Source of the DNA: Pseudomonas sp. PDM18
GTDB lineage: Bacteria; Pseudomonadota; Gammaproteobacteria; Pseudomonadales; Pseudomonadaceae
Reading direction: 5' to 3'
Length of the DNA stretch: 64,000 nt
NCBI RefSeq assembly: GCF_014852585.1
Contig: NZ_JACVBX010000010.1
Coordinates: forward strand, 206,604 to 270,603
How positions within the stretch are numbered: position 1 is the stretch's first letter; each line of letters starts with the position of its first letter. The notes beneath the pieces were generated by a model. That model did no database searches. It was not told the DNA's origin and saw only the letters and a list, made by a program, of their open reading frames with translations. Shown here piece by piece: positions 48,959 to 57,767 of the stretch. The translations under genes were made by a program, and so were the position numbers.

Positions 48959-49531
48959 TCAGTGTGGCGGGTACTGAGCGATGATCTTCTGCACCGTCTC
49001 GCGGATCGCTGCTTCGCGCTCGGCGGGCGTCGGCGGACTGCTGCGCATGATCTGTTCGCCGCTGCCACGCCAGACCAGCTTGCCGTCCTTGCCGTCGAAC
49101 ATGTCGACCTGGATGGTGGCGACCTTGTAGGTCACGGTGCGGCTCTCGGCCATGGGCGGCGGGCCCCAGTAGCCTCCCCAGTAACCGCCCCAGTAGCCGC
49201 CTGTGTAGGTGGTGACCTGGTCCTGGCGCTGGTCGACGATCAGGTAGGCGCGCAGCTTCACGTCGCCGGGGTTGCCGCCCTGGGCCTGGCGCAGGCCGTG
49301 CTGGTCGAACTGGTCGGCGATGGCGTCGCTGATGCGTTGCTCGGTGAGGTCGCTCTTGATGCGCGGGTCGTCCGGGCGGTACTCGAAGGCCGGCTGTGCC
49401 CAGCTCCAGGTCAGGTAGCGGGAAAAGTCGCGGGTGGTGTCGTAGTCGCGGCTGACGCTGGTGGTTTCGCAGGCGGCGAGGCCGAGCATCAGGCTCAGCA
49501 GCAGTGAACGGGACAGCAAACGGCGGATCAT
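48959..49531 (-). CDS. DUF4136 lipoprotein A
   Basis: A 190-aa lipoprotein; signal peptide with lipobox LAAC. It has YLTWSWAQP near the start, DQHGLRQAQGGNPGDVKLRAYL, a GGYWGGYWGGYWG repeat and a final KDGKLVWRGSG. These are DUF4136 hallmarks. Start from GGAG upstream of the ATG. Function unknown. Paired with a second DUF4136 gene 122 bp upstream. Confidence 0.82.
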   Translation of the reverse strand: MIRRLLSRSLLLSLMLGLAACETTSVSRDYDTTRDFSRYLTWSWAQPAFEYRPDDPRIKSDLTEQRISDAIADQFDQHGLRQAQGGNPGDVKLRAYLIVDQRQDQVTTYTGGYWGGYWGGYWGPPPMAESRTVTYKVATIQVDMFDGKDGKLVWRGSGEQIMRSSPPTPAEREAAIRETVQKIIAQYPPH

Positions 49532-49653
49532 GATCGCAATACTCCTGTCAGAGAATTCCATCCAAGCGCAGAGTCCGCGCAAAGGCAAGCGGCAGACGGG
49601 CTGCGCGTGGTCGCAGGAGATGTCTGGCCGGCAGGATTTCCGGCCAGTGGCAG

Positions 49654-50235
49654 TCAGCCCGGTGGGTATCCGTCCATGGCCTTGCGCGCTGCTTCGCGCA
49701 GCGCGCGGGCCTGGTCGGTCTGGCTGCTGGCGTTTTCGAATTCGGCGCTGCCACTCCAGATTTCCTGGTGGCTAAGGGCGTCGAACAAGGCGATGCGCAC
49801 CACGCTGACGGTGACCACGTAGGTGCGGGTGACGGGGTAGGAAGCGCCGCCATACCAGGGGTCGTTCCAGCCGCCGTAGTAGCCGCCGCCGTAATAGTCG
49901 GTGGTCTGCCGAGTGCGCTGCTCGCTGGAAAGGTGCGCGCTGACGGTCAGGTCCGCAGAGACATTCGAGCGCGCCGGTCGCAGGCCGCGCTGGTCGAGGG
50001 CTTCGCTGACCGCGTCCTGAAGCGGGCCGCCGAAGCCGCTGCCGTCCGCCCAGCTCCACGAGCGGTAGCGCCCGTAGTCCAGCGGCGGGGCCGGATAGCT
50101 GCCGGGGTCGAGGCCGGGGTTGGCGGCCTGCGCGGGCGCGGGCGGGATCGGCAGCGAAGTGTTGCTGTAGGGGTTCTGGCCCTGGCAGGCAGCCAGGGCG
50201 CTGAGCAGCGGCAGGATCAACAGGTAACGCGGCAT
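49654..50235 (-). CDS. DUF4136 lipoprotein B
   Basis: A 193-aa paralog of the preceding lipoprotein: lipobox [38 protein letters not shown], the [15 protein letters not shown] aromatic-glycine stretch, and [12 protein letters not shown]. Sequence identity to copy A is modest, so the duplication is old. Confidence 0.82.
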   Translation of the reverse strand: MPRYLLILPLLSALAACQGQNPYSNTSLPIPPAPAQAANPGLDPGSYPAPPLDYGRYRSWSWADGSGFGGPLQDAVSEALDQRGLRPARSNVSADLTVSAHLSSEQRTRQTTDYYGGGYYGGWNDPWYGGASYPVTRTYVVTVSVVRIALFDALSHQEIWSGSAEFENASSQTDQARALREAARKAMDGYPPG

Positions 50236-50288
50236 GACAGACTCCCGCACGCCGGTTTGGTGAGGCGTGCGCAGTGGCAACTATGCAC

Positions 50289-51059
50289 CTAATCCTGCGG
50301 CCGGCACAGCCAGTGCAGGTAGCGGCCGAGGCCGGCGAAGGCGGGATGGCGGCGGTATTGCAGTTCCATCTCCACCAGGTCCAGCGGCTCGGCCTTGTGC
50401 TGGAACTCCACCGGCATGTAGTCGTGGAACACCCGCACGCCGCTGCGCGCCTCGATGGTCCAGTGCCCGGCCATGGCAGCCTCGAGCACGCGCGGGTCGA
50501 GCGGTTCCTGCGGGGTCAGGCTCTGGCCCTCGCCGGAGAAGCGGTTCTTGCGCAGCTTGCGGAAGTGGCCCTTGAGCAGGTTGCGGTAGATCAGCGCGTC
50601 GCGGTTGTAGAAGGCCAGGGACAGCCAGCCATCGGCGCGGGTCAGCTGGTGCAACACGGGCAGGATCGCCAGCGGTTCGGCCAGCCATTCCAGCACGGCG
50701 TGGCAGATCACCAGGTCATAGGGTTCGTTGAGCTGGCCGAGCAGGTCCTGCCAGGGTGCGGCAATGAAGGTGGCTTGCAGGCCGGTTTCCGCGAAACGCT
50801 GGCGTGCGCCTTCGAGCATCGGCGCGGCGGGTTCGGCGAGGGTGACGTCGTGGCCGCGCCCGGCCAGCCACAGTGACATGTGGCCCAGCCCCGCACCGAT
50901 ATCCAGCACCCGCAGCGGACGGTCGGGCAGCGCCTCGGCGAGGTCGGCCTGGAGCACGGCAAGGCGAATGGCACCCTTGGCGCCGCCATAGATCTTCTCG
51001 GCGAAGCGCGTGGCCAGTTCGTCGAAATGGCGGTCGCCGGTCTTCGGGGAATCGCTCAC
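50289..51059 (-). CDS. cmoM: tRNA 5-carboxymethoxyuridine methyltransferase CmoM
   Basis: SAM-dependent methyltransferase of 256 aa. Motif I is VLDIGAGLGHMSLWLA (about residue 50), followed by CHAVLEWLAEP and the CmoM-specific stretch NRFSGEGQSLTPQEPLDP. It methylates cmo5U34 to mcmo5U in tRNAs that read four-codon boxes. Its start overlaps the stop of the MazG-like gene (ATGA). Confidence 0.9.
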   Translation of the reverse strand: MSDSPKTGDRHFDELATRFAEKIYGGAKGAIRLAVLQADLAEALPDRPLRVLDIGAGLGHMSLWLAGRGHDVTLAEPAAPMLEGARQRFAETGLQATFIAAPWQDLLGQLNEPYDLVICHAVLEWLAEPLAILPVLHQLTRADGWLSLAFYNRDALIYRNLLKGHFRKLRKNRFSGEGQSLTPQEPLDPRVLEAAMAGHWTIEARSGVRVFHDYMPVEFQHKAEPLDLVEMELQYRRHPAFAGLGRYLHWLCRPQD

Positions 51060-51373
51060 TTGGCGCCCCCTTCGATGAAGCGCCGTTCGCTGTCGGCCAG
51101 CTTGGCGAGCACCGCCTGGTCCATGTCGATCCCCAGTTCAGCGCACATCAGCAGCAGGTACAGGACAATGTCGCCGACTTCCTGCCCGGCGTGGGCGAGT
51201 TTCTCCGGCGGCAGTTGGCGCGATTCGTCCTCGCGCAGCCACTGGAAGATTTCCACCAGCTCGGCCATTTCCACGCTGGCCGCCATGGCCAGGTTCTTCG
51301 GGCTGTGGAAGCGACTCCAGTCGTTGTGGTCGCGGATGGCGTGCAGGCGCGCGGTGATGGCTTCGAGGTTCAT
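51056..51373 (-). CDS. MazG-like nucleotide pyrophosphohydrolase (dCTPase type)
   Basis: A 105-aa all-helical MazG-fold enzyme. The EXXE-x12-EXXD Mg motif is visible: EMAELVEIFQWL then EVGDIVLYLLLMC. The start KNLAMAASVEMAEL is typical of the RS21-C6/dCTP pyrophosphatase group. GGAG before the ATG. Coupled to cmoM. It probably removes non-canonical or excess dNTPs. Confidence 0.9.
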   Translation of the reverse strand: MNLEAITARLHAIRDHNDWSRFHSPKNLAMAASVEMAELVEIFQWLREDESRQLPPEKLAHAGQEVGDIVLYLLLMCAELGIDMDQAVLAKLADSERRFIEGGAK

Positions 51374-51419
51374 GCAGATGGGGCTCCAACGTGAGCCCCA
51401 TAGCTTCAAGCCTGGCGCG

Positions 51420-52277
51420 TCAAACGTCCAGCGGGCTCCAGCTGCCGGCCATGTGCGGCAGGCCGTCCTTGCCGCGCAGGCTGAACTGCCCGGAAGGCGC
51501 CGGCTCGCTGGCCAGCAGGTTGACCTGGGACGGCAGCAGCACCGGCTTCTGGAAGCGCACGTCGACCCGATAGCCGGCCATCGGCAGGCGCTCGCCCAGG
51601 GCGGCCAGGCTGCGCGCCTTGTTCCACAGACCATGGGCGATGGCGCGGGGGAAGCCGAACAGCTTGGCGCTGGCGGCCGACAGGTGGATCGGGTTGTAGT
51701 CGCCAGCCACGCGGGCGTAGCGCCGGCCGATGTCCGCCGGGCAGTTCCAGGCGTCGATCTGTTCCAGCGGCAGCTCGGCCACTTCATCGCGGGCGGGCGG
51801 CGTGCCGTCCAGGCGCATGCCGCGGAACAGGATGCGGCTGTCGCCTTCCCAGAGCAGCCCGAGCTGGTCGTGAAGCTGGGTGATGATGCTGAAGGTCACA
51901 CCTTTTTCGTGGGGCTGCAGGTCATCCACCCGCACGCTGACGTTGAACGGGCCTAGGCCGCCGAGCGGGCGCAACACGCTGATACGGTTTTCCAGGTGCA
52001 CCAGGCCCAGCAGCGGGAAGGGAAAACGCGCGTCGGTCAGCAGGCCCATCTGCAGGCCGAAGGCGAGGATGTGCGGGTAGGTGGGCGGCAGCAGGTGGTT
52101 GTCGGCGAAACCGCAGACTTTGCGGTAGCGCTCCAGGTGCTTCGGATCGACCGTGACCGGGCAGCGCAGGCCGCGTGTCGGCAGGCTGCGGCCACGCACG
52201 CCGCGGCGCACGGCGGCGCGGGCGAACAGGCCGGTAAGGGCGGGTGGGGCGGACAGGTCAAGCCAATCGCGGGGCAT
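51420..52277 (-). CDS. MaoC-like acyl-CoA/ACP hydratase
   Basis: A 285-aa double-hotdog protein. The N-terminal half ends with SRILFRGMRLDG and the C-terminal hotdog has the hydratase motif YARVAGDYNPIHLSAASAKLFGFPRAIAHGLW (hydratase Asp/His). It lies near the AraC regulator, FabG-like reductase and thiolase, suggesting one fatty-acid or polyhydroxyalkanoate-precursor group. Start from CAGGAG. Confidence 0.87.
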   Translation of the reverse strand: MPRDWLDLSAPPALTGLFARAAVRRGVRGRSLPTRGLRCPVTVDPKHLERYRKVCGFADNHLLPPTYPHILAFGLQMGLLTDARFPFPLLGLVHLENRISVLRPLGGLGPFNVSVRVDDLQPHEKGVTFSIITQLHDQLGLLWEGDSRILFRGMRLDGTPPARDEVAELPLEQIDAWNCPADIGRRYARVAGDYNPIHLSAASAKLFGFPRAIAHGLWNKARSLAALGERLPMAGYRVDVRFQKPVLLPSQVNLLASEPAPSGQFSLRGKDGLPHMAGSWSPLDV

Positions 52278-52483
52278 CGGGTATCTCCTGGCGGGTCATT
52301 CAATCAGCTTAGCCAGTGCTGGAGCGCGGGCATTGGCCGTGGCAACGCGGCGCGCGGCAGGCAAGTCAATAGGACCGTCCGATCGCTCAGATATTTCCCG
52401 CACGCTTGTTCCTGATTCTCTTGAGGGGCGATAGGAAAGCTGCCTAAGATGGGCCCGCCTCATGGATAACTAGAAAAAACACC

Positions 52484-53491
52484 ATGCGTGATCTGACCGA
52501 CGATGTGGCGCTGATGCGCCCGGTGATCGACGCCCTGCGCGCCAGCGGTACCGACCCCGACCGCGTGCTGGCTCGCGTCGGCCTGCCTGCCGGCAGTCTG
52601 CCTGCCGGACGATTCCCTCACAGCGCACAGAACCTGTTCTGGAAGGCCGCCGCCGAAGAATGCGGCGAAGAGCACGTTGGCCTCTATCTGGCCGGCCACC
52701 TGCCCGCGTTCCACGGCCTGCTGCTGGAATACCTGTTCCTCTCCAGCGCCACCTTCGGCGAAGGCCTGCGCCACGCTCTGCGCTACGTGCGCCTGCTCTC
52801 CGATACCTTGAACGCCCGCCTGGAAGTGGAAGGCGAGAAGGCCGTGCTGCTGCTCGGCCACACCGCCGGGACCAACCGGCACTTCCCCGAAATGCTCGCC
52901 GGAGCGGTGGTGCGCCTGTTCCATGCTCTCACCGAGGGCGACTTCAAGCCCCAGCAAGTGCAACTGATGCACGAGGAAGGCGCGCCCGCCGAGCGTTATC
53001 GCGAGGTCTACGGCTGCCCGGCAGTGCTGGGCGCCAATCGTTATGCGCTGGTATTCGACGCCCAGGTGCTGGAGAAACCCTCGCGCCACGCCGCGCCTGA
53101 GTTGCTGCGCATGCACGAGTCCCTGGCGCGCCGGCAATTGGCGGAAGTGGAGCGGCTGGACTTGGTGCGTAAAGTGCGCGAGCTGATCGGCGTGCTGCTG
53201 GTGGATGGCGGCGCGACGCTGGAGCAGGTCGCCGCCCGTCTCGACATGCCCGCCCGCCGTTTGCGCGAGCGCCTGGCCATGGCCGGGGTGCGCTTCAACG
53301 ACCTGGTCACCGACTACCGCTGCCGCTTGGCCAAGGAGCTGCTGCTCAAGACCGACGAGCGCATCGAGGTGATCGTCGAACGCACCGGCTTCTCCGAGCC
53401 GAGCACCTTCTACCGCGCCTTCAAGCGGTGGGTCGGCGAGACCCCGGTGGAGTTCCGCCGACGTGGCCGCCCGCAACCGCCGGCGGAGTGA
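52484..53491 (+). CDS. AraC-family regulator with Arabinose_bd-type ligand domain
   Basis: A 335-aa regulator. An N-terminal ligand domain (about 20-205) is followed by a two-helix-turn-helix C-terminus (ARLDMPARRLRERLAMAG and ERTGFSEPSTFYRAFKRWVGETPVEFRR). It has the PA4787/OruR-like architecture. It probably controls the flanking MaoC, FabG-like and thiolase genes. The effector is unknown. Confidence 0.87.
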   Translation: MRDLTDDVALMRPVIDALRASGTDPDRVLARVGLPAGSLPAGRFPHSAQNLFWKAAAEECGEEHVGLYLAGHLPAFHGLLLEYLFLSSATFGEGLRHALRYVRLLSDTLNARLEVEGEKAVLLLGHTAGTNRHFPEMLAGAVVRLFHALTEGDFKPQQVQLMHEEGAPAERYREVYGCPAVLGANRYALVFDAQVLEKPSRHAAPELLRMHESLARRQLAEVERLDLVRKVRELIGVLLVDGGATLEQVAARLDMPARRLRERLAMAGVRFNDLVTDYRCRLAKELLLKTDERIEVIVERTGFSEPSTFYRAFKRWVGETPVEFRRRGRPQPPAE

Positions 53492-53555
53492 TCGAACCGT
53501 TTCGAGTCCGCCTCTGGCTAGGCTTTGCCGGTCAATTCCCGCCAAGGTATGCCCG

Positions 53556-53960
53556 ATGCAAAGCCGAATCCGCCAGACCCTGCTGCTGTCCACCGTCCTG
53601 CTGATGAGCGCTGAGCACGCCGTGGCGGGGGAAATGGAGCAGACGGCGTTCGCCCGCCTGGACCGCGACGGCAGCGGCTTCATCGAGGCCGATGATCTGT
53701 CGGCCATGCGCGTGCGCATGTTCCACCGGCTGGACCGCAATCAGGATGGCTTGCTCACCCGCGAAGAAGTGACCCCGCCCAACCCCAGCGTGAACGTCTC
53801 GCCCAACGCCATTGCCTGGCCGGACCGGGATGGTGACGGCAAGGTCAGCCAAGCAGAGTTCATGACCCAGGAGCCGGCGCTGATCGTGCGCGCGGACCGC
53901 GATGGCGATCATCGGGTGAGTGCGGCGGAGTTTCGTGAGCTGGTGGCGGCGCGGGGGTAA
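53556..53960 (+). CDS. Exported EF-hand protein, four calcium loops
   Basis: A 134-aa protein with signal peptide MQSRIRQTLLLSTVLLMSA. Four EF-hand loops follow: DRDGSGFIE (about residue 35), DRNQDGLLTREE (about 58), DRDGDGKVSQAEF (about 91) and DRDGDHRVSAAEF (about 113). Probably a periplasmic calcium-binding protein. ATG at 53556 fixed by AAGGTATGCCCG. Confidence 0.88.
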   Translation: MQSRIRQTLLLSTVLLMSAEHAVAGEMEQTAFARLDRDGSGFIEADDLSAMRVRMFHRLDRNQDGLLTREEVTPPNPSVNVSPNAIAWPDRDGDGKVSQAEFMTQEPALIVRADRDGDHRVSAAEFRELVAARG

Positions 53961-53976
53961 TTGAGCGCTGGCATCC

Positions 53977-54047
53977 GTAGGGCGAATAACCCGGAACGGG
54001 TTATTCGCCAAGACGGCGGATAACGCCGCAGGCGTTATGCGCCCTAC
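53977..54047. repeat. REP doublet (GTAGGGCGGATAAC family)
   Basis: GTAGGGCGAATAACCCGG...CCGGGTTATTCGCC-type arm and GGCGGATAACGC...GCGTTATGCGCCCTAC arm in inverted order, between convergent EF-hand and FabG-like genes. Confidence 0.83.
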
Positions 54048-54096
54048 ACGGATGATCGAGGCACGGAGCTGTTGTACAAGCTGGCCGCGCCCAGAA

Positions 54097-55452
54097 TCAG
54101 GCCCCCAGCAAACTCTGCCCGCAAACCCGCAGCACCTGCCCGCTCACCGCGCCCGAGCCCGGCTGGGCGAACCAGGCCACGGCTTCGGCGACGTCCTGCG
54201 GCAGGCCGCCCTGGCCCATGGAGTTCATGCGTCGGCCGGCTTCGCGGATGGTCAGCGGGATGGCGGCGGTCATCTGGGTTTCGATGAAGCCCGGCGCCAC
54301 TGCGTTGATGCTGATTCCCTTCTTGCCCAGCGCCGGGGCCCAGGCCTGCGCCAGGCCGATCAGGCCGGCCTTGCTCACCGCATAGTTGGTCTGGCCCATG
54401 TTGCCGGCGATGCCGCTGATGGAAGCGAGCAGCACCACGCGGCCGTCGTCGTGCAGCTTGCCGGCGTCCAGCAGCGCTTGGGTCAGCACCTGCGGGGCCT
54501 TGAGGTTCACGTCGATCACTGAGTTCCAGAAGGCTTCGCTCATCTTGGCGACCGTCTTGTCCCGGGTGATGCCGGCATTGTGCACCACGATGTCCACGCC
54601 CTCGGGCAGTGCTGCCACCAGCTGAGCACCGGCGTCGGCGGCGCAGATGTCCAGTGCCACACCACGGCCCCCCAGGCGCGCGGCCAGCGCATCGAGGGCT
54701 TCCTTGGCCGGCGGTACGTCCAGCAGCACCACATCGGCGCCGTCGCGGGCGAGGGTTTCGGCGATGGCCGCGCCGATGCCGCGGGCGGCGCCTGTCACCA
54801 GCGCGCGCTTGCCCACCAGCGGGCGGCTCCAGTCCTGTACCTGCTTGTCATAGGCGGAGAGGCGCACGACCTGCCCGGACACATAGGCGCTCTTGGGCGA
54901 GAGGAAGAAGCGCAGCGCGCCTTCGAGCTGATCCTCGGCGCCTTTGCCGACGTACACCAGTTGCACGTTGCCGCCCCGGCGGATTTCCTTGCCCAGCGAG
55001 CGGCTGAAGCCCTCCAGGCTGCGCTGCACGCTGGCTGCGATGGGGTCTTTCACGGATTCCGGCGCGCGGCCGAGAATCACAACGTGCGGGCATTTATCCA
55101 GCCCCTTGAGGGCGCCCTGGAAGAAGGTGCGCAGCTCGATGGTCTGTTCGAAACGGGTCAGGCCGCTGGCATCGAAGACGATGGCCTTGAGCTTGGGCCC
55201 ATGCTCGGCAGTCCAGCGTGGCAGCCCGTACTGGCCGTCGCTGAAGGAGAACAGCGCATCGGTCAGACGCTCGGCGAAAGGCAGCACCGCCTCGTTCAGG
55301 TTGCCCTCGCCGCCGAGCAGCAGCGCCCCGTCCACCGGCCGCGTGCGCCCGGCGCTCCAGCGCTCCAGGCGGACCGGCGCGGGCAGGCCGAGGGCTCCGA
55401 CCAGGCGGCGGCCGACGTTGGAGTTGGCGAAGGCGATGTAGCGATCGGTCAT
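54097..55452 (-). CDS. High-molecular-weight FabG-like 3-oxoacyl-[ACP] reductase
   Basis: A 451-aa protein. A degenerate N-terminal SDR-like domain (about 1-200) is fused to an active C-terminal SDR domain with TGAARGIGAAIA, NAGITRD, SISGIAGNMGQTNYAVSKAG (Ser, Tyr, Lys catalytic set) and SVSGQVL. This is the FabG4-type layout. In Pseudomonas it pairs with the thiolase gene 168 bp upstream (divergent). Start from GCAGGAG. Confidence 0.88.
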   Translation of the reverse strand: MTDRYIAFANSNVGRRLVGALGLPAPVRLERWSAGRTRPVDGALLLGGEGNLNEAVLPFAERLTDALFSFSDGQYGLPRWTAEHGPKLKAIVFDASGLTRFEQTIELRTFFQGALKGLDKCPHVVILGRAPESVKDPIAASVQRSLEGFSRSLGKEIRRGGNVQLVYVGKGAEDQLEGALRFFLSPKSAYVSGQVVRLSAYDKQVQDWSRPLVGKRALVTGAARGIGAAIAETLARDGADVVLLDVPPAKEALDALAARLGGRGVALDICAADAGAQLVAALPEGVDIVVHNAGITRDKTVAKMSEAFWNSVIDVNLKAPQVLTQALLDAGKLHDDGRVVLLASISGIAGNMGQTNYAVSKAGLIGLAQAWAPALGKKGISINAVAPGFIETQMTAAIPLTIREAGRRMNSMGQGGLPQDVAEAVAWFAQPGSGAVSGQVLRVCGQSLLGA

Positions 55453-55620
55453 GGAACGGGCTCCTGCACAGGGTCTCTAAAGTGCTGACCACTCTACGCA
55501 GCGGCGGGTTCGGCGCAATTGACCGCGCTGACCTGCGCAACGGCGGGGCGGCCAATGCGACACAAGCGGCTAAGGTTAGCCTTGACCGCACTTCAACGCT
55601 CACCCTTGTAGGAGTTCTGC

Positions 55621-56898
55621 ATGACCCAACTGCGCCGGGTCGCCATCGTCGGCGGCAACCGTATTCCCTTCGCCCGCTCCAACACCGTGTATGCCACGGC
55701 GAGCAACCAGGAGATGCTGACCTCCGCGCTGGATGGGCTGATCGAGCGCTACAAGCTGCACGGCGAGCGCCTGGGCGAAGTGGTCGCCGGCGCCGTGCTC
55801 AAGCATTCGCGCGACTTCAACCTGACCCGCGAGTGCGTGCTGGGCACGCGCCTGGCGCCGGAAACCCCGGCCTATGACATCCAGCAGGCCTGCGGCACCG
55901 GCCTGGAAGCGGCGATCCTGGTGGCCAACAAGATCGCCCTCGGGCAGATCGACTGCGGCATCGCCGGCGGCGTGGACACCACCTCCGACGCGCCCATCGG
56001 CGTTAACGAAGGGCTGCGCAAGATCCTGCTGGAAGCCAACCGTGGCAAGTCCAACGGCGAGAAGATCAAGAGCCTGCTGAAGATTCGCCCGCGCCACCTG
56101 ATGCCGCACATCCCGAAAAACGGCGAGCCGCGTACCGGGCTGTCGATGGGCGAGCACTGCGAGCTGATGGCGCAGACCTGGGCCATCCCGCGCGACGAAC
56201 AGGACAGGCTGGCCTACGAGAGTCATCACAAGCTGGCTGCCGCCTACGACGAGGGATGGCAGAACGACCTGATGACGCCGTTCCGCGGCCTGGTGCGCGA
56301 CCAGAACCTGCGCCCGGACATCAACCTGGAGAAGATCGGCACCCTCAAGCCGGTATTCGAGCGCGGCTCGCGGGGCACTCTGACGGCGGCCAACTCCACG
56401 CCGCTGACCGATGGCGCGTCTGTGGTGCTGTTGGCCAGCGAGGAATGGGCGAAAGAGCGCGGCCTGCCGATCCTGGCGTACTTCAAGGACGGCGAAGCGG
56501 CGGCGGTGGATTTCGTCGGCGGTCACGAGGGCCTGCTGATGGCGCCGGTCTACGCGGTACCGCGCCTGCTGGCGCGCAACGGCCTGACCCTGCAGGACTT
56601 CGACTTCTACGAAATCCACGAAGCCTTCGCCGCTCAGGTGCTGTGCACCCTCAAGGCCTGGGAGGACGCGGACTACTGCAAGACCCGCCTCGGCCTCGAC
56701 GCACCACTGGGCTCCATCGACCGCAGCAAGCTCAACGTGAAGGGCAGCTCGCTGGCCGCGGGCCACCCGTTCGCCGCTACCGGCGGGCGCATCGTCGCCA
56801 ACCTGGCGAAGCTGCTGGATGGCGCCGGCAAGGGGCGCGGACTGATCTCGATCTGCGCGGCAGGCGGCCAAGGTGTGACCGCGATCGTCGAAAGGTAA
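55621..56898 (+). CDS. Acetyl-CoA acetyltransferase (thiolase, FadI-like)
   Basis: A 425-aa thiolase. The nucleophile Cys lies in IQQACGTGLEAA (about residue 89), EIHEAFAAQVL and the late motif CAAGGQGVTAIVE give the second Cys. GLSMGEHCE and IPKNGEPRTGL insertions match FadI rather than short AtoB. Start after GTAGGAG. Divergent from the FabG-like gene, followed by a terminator. Likely in an acyl-CoA degradation or PHA pathway. Confidence 0.88.
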   Translation: MTQLRRVAIVGGNRIPFARSNTVYATASNQEMLTSALDGLIERYKLHGERLGEVVAGAVLKHSRDFNLTRECVLGTRLAPETPAYDIQQACGTGLEAAILVANKIALGQIDCGIAGGVDTTSDAPIGVNEGLRKILLEANRGKSNGEKIKSLLKIRPRHLMPHIPKNGEPRTGLSMGEHCELMAQTWAIPRDEQDRLAYESHHKLAAAYDEGWQNDLMTPFRGLVRDQNLRPDINLEKIGTLKPVFERGSRGTLTAANSTPLTDGASVVLLASEEWAKERGLPILAYFKDGEAAAVDFVGGHEGLLMAPVYAVPRLLARNGLTLQDFDFYEIHEAFAAQVLCTLKAWEDADYCKTRLGLDAPLGSIDRSKLNVKGSSLAAGHPFAATGGRIVANLAKLLDGAGKGRGLISICAAGGQGVTAIVER

Positions 56899-56953
56899 TC
56901 CAATACAGCGGGACGGATGTTTTCCTCCCCGATGTAAGCAACTCCGTGACTTC

Positions 56954-56987
56954 AGGCGGCACCGCGCAAGCGGCGCCGCCTTTTTTT
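56954..56987 (+). terminator. Terminator of the thiolase gene
   Basis: AGGCGGC-ACCGC-gcaa-GCGG-CGCCGCC followed by TTTTTTT. Stem of about 12 bp with one bulge. Confidence 0.9.
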
Positions 56988-57000
56988 GTCCGCCGGATAT

Positions 57001-57118
57001 GTAGGAGCGAGCAACGCGTAGGGCGGATAACCTGGGACAGGTTATCCGCCCTGCGAGGCTTGCTTCGGAGCCGTCCGGTGTTCGCGAGCAAGAACCAGGC
57101 GTCCCTCCTCGCTCCTAC
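57001..57118. repeat. REP element interrupted by a second REP-type palindrome
   Basis: GTAGGAGCGAGC (57001) and GCTCCTAC (57111-57118) are the ends of one element. Read in reverse, the right part matches the copy at 60981 (shared TTGCTCGCGAACACCGGACGGC). Inside it lies a complete GTAGGGCGGATAACC...GGTTATCCGCCCTGC palindrome (57018-57053) absent from the 60981 copy. So one repeat family has inserted into the other. Confidence 0.75.
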
Positions 57119-57170
57119 AGGCTGCGGCCGTCGTTTGGCGGGGAGCGCAATTTCCTTCTAGATAGGCGGC

Positions 57171-57617
57171 TCAACCTCCCTGCAACATCCCCGGATGGAT
57201 TCGCCGCGCGAATGGCGTCGAGAGCACCAGCGATGTCCTGCTGGTGCCGAACTGGGCGAGGCGGTCGATCAACTCTTCCAGTTCCTGAGTGCAACTGACC
57301 GCCACCTTGAGCATCACGCAGGCTTCGCCGGTGATGCGGTAGCAGTCGATGATCTGCGGGATTTCCAGCAGTGGGTCGAGCATGCTCTTGCTGCGATGGT
57401 CGTTCAGGCGCATCTCGATCAGGCACTGGATCGAGCGGCCCATCTTCGACAGGTCTACGCTGGCGTGGTACCCGGTGATCACCCCTTCGGCCTCCAGGCG
57501 CGCCACGCGATCGGCCACGGCGGGAGGGGAGAGGTTGATCCGGCGGGCCAGTTCGGCGAAGGACAGGCGGCCGTCTTCCAGCAGGGCGGCGAGCAGGGCG
57601 CGGTCGTACTTGTCCAT
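57171..57617 (-). CDS. Lrp/AsnC-family regulator
   Basis: A 148-aa regulator. N-terminal HTH (MDKYDRALLAALLEDGRLSFAELARRINLSPPAVADRVARLE; shown here as family landmarks, not a full string) is followed by the RAM/AsnC ligand domain with YRITGEACVMLKVAV. GGAG decides 57617 over an in-frame start 30 nt earlier. Divergent from the EamA exporter, which it probably controls, as in PA4784/PA4783. Confidence 0.9.
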   Translation of the reverse strand: MDKYDRALLAALLEDGRLSFAELARRINLSPPAVADRVARLEAEGVITGYHASVDLSKMGRSIQCLIEMRLNDHRSKSMLDPLLEIPQIIDCYRITGEACVMLKVAVSCTQELEELIDRLAQFGTSRTSLVLSTPFARRIHPGMLQGG

Positions 57618-57767
57618 GCGATTACTCCGGTTTTGATTCGACGGCAAGTCTTGAAAAAATCCATCGAATGAAAAGTGTTATGCCCGTAATGGCGTTGTCT
57701 GTGCCTTATAAGGGGCGGTTGGCCTGCATAAAATGAAGCGCCTTGCCTGCCTTGTCGAGTCCCACCC

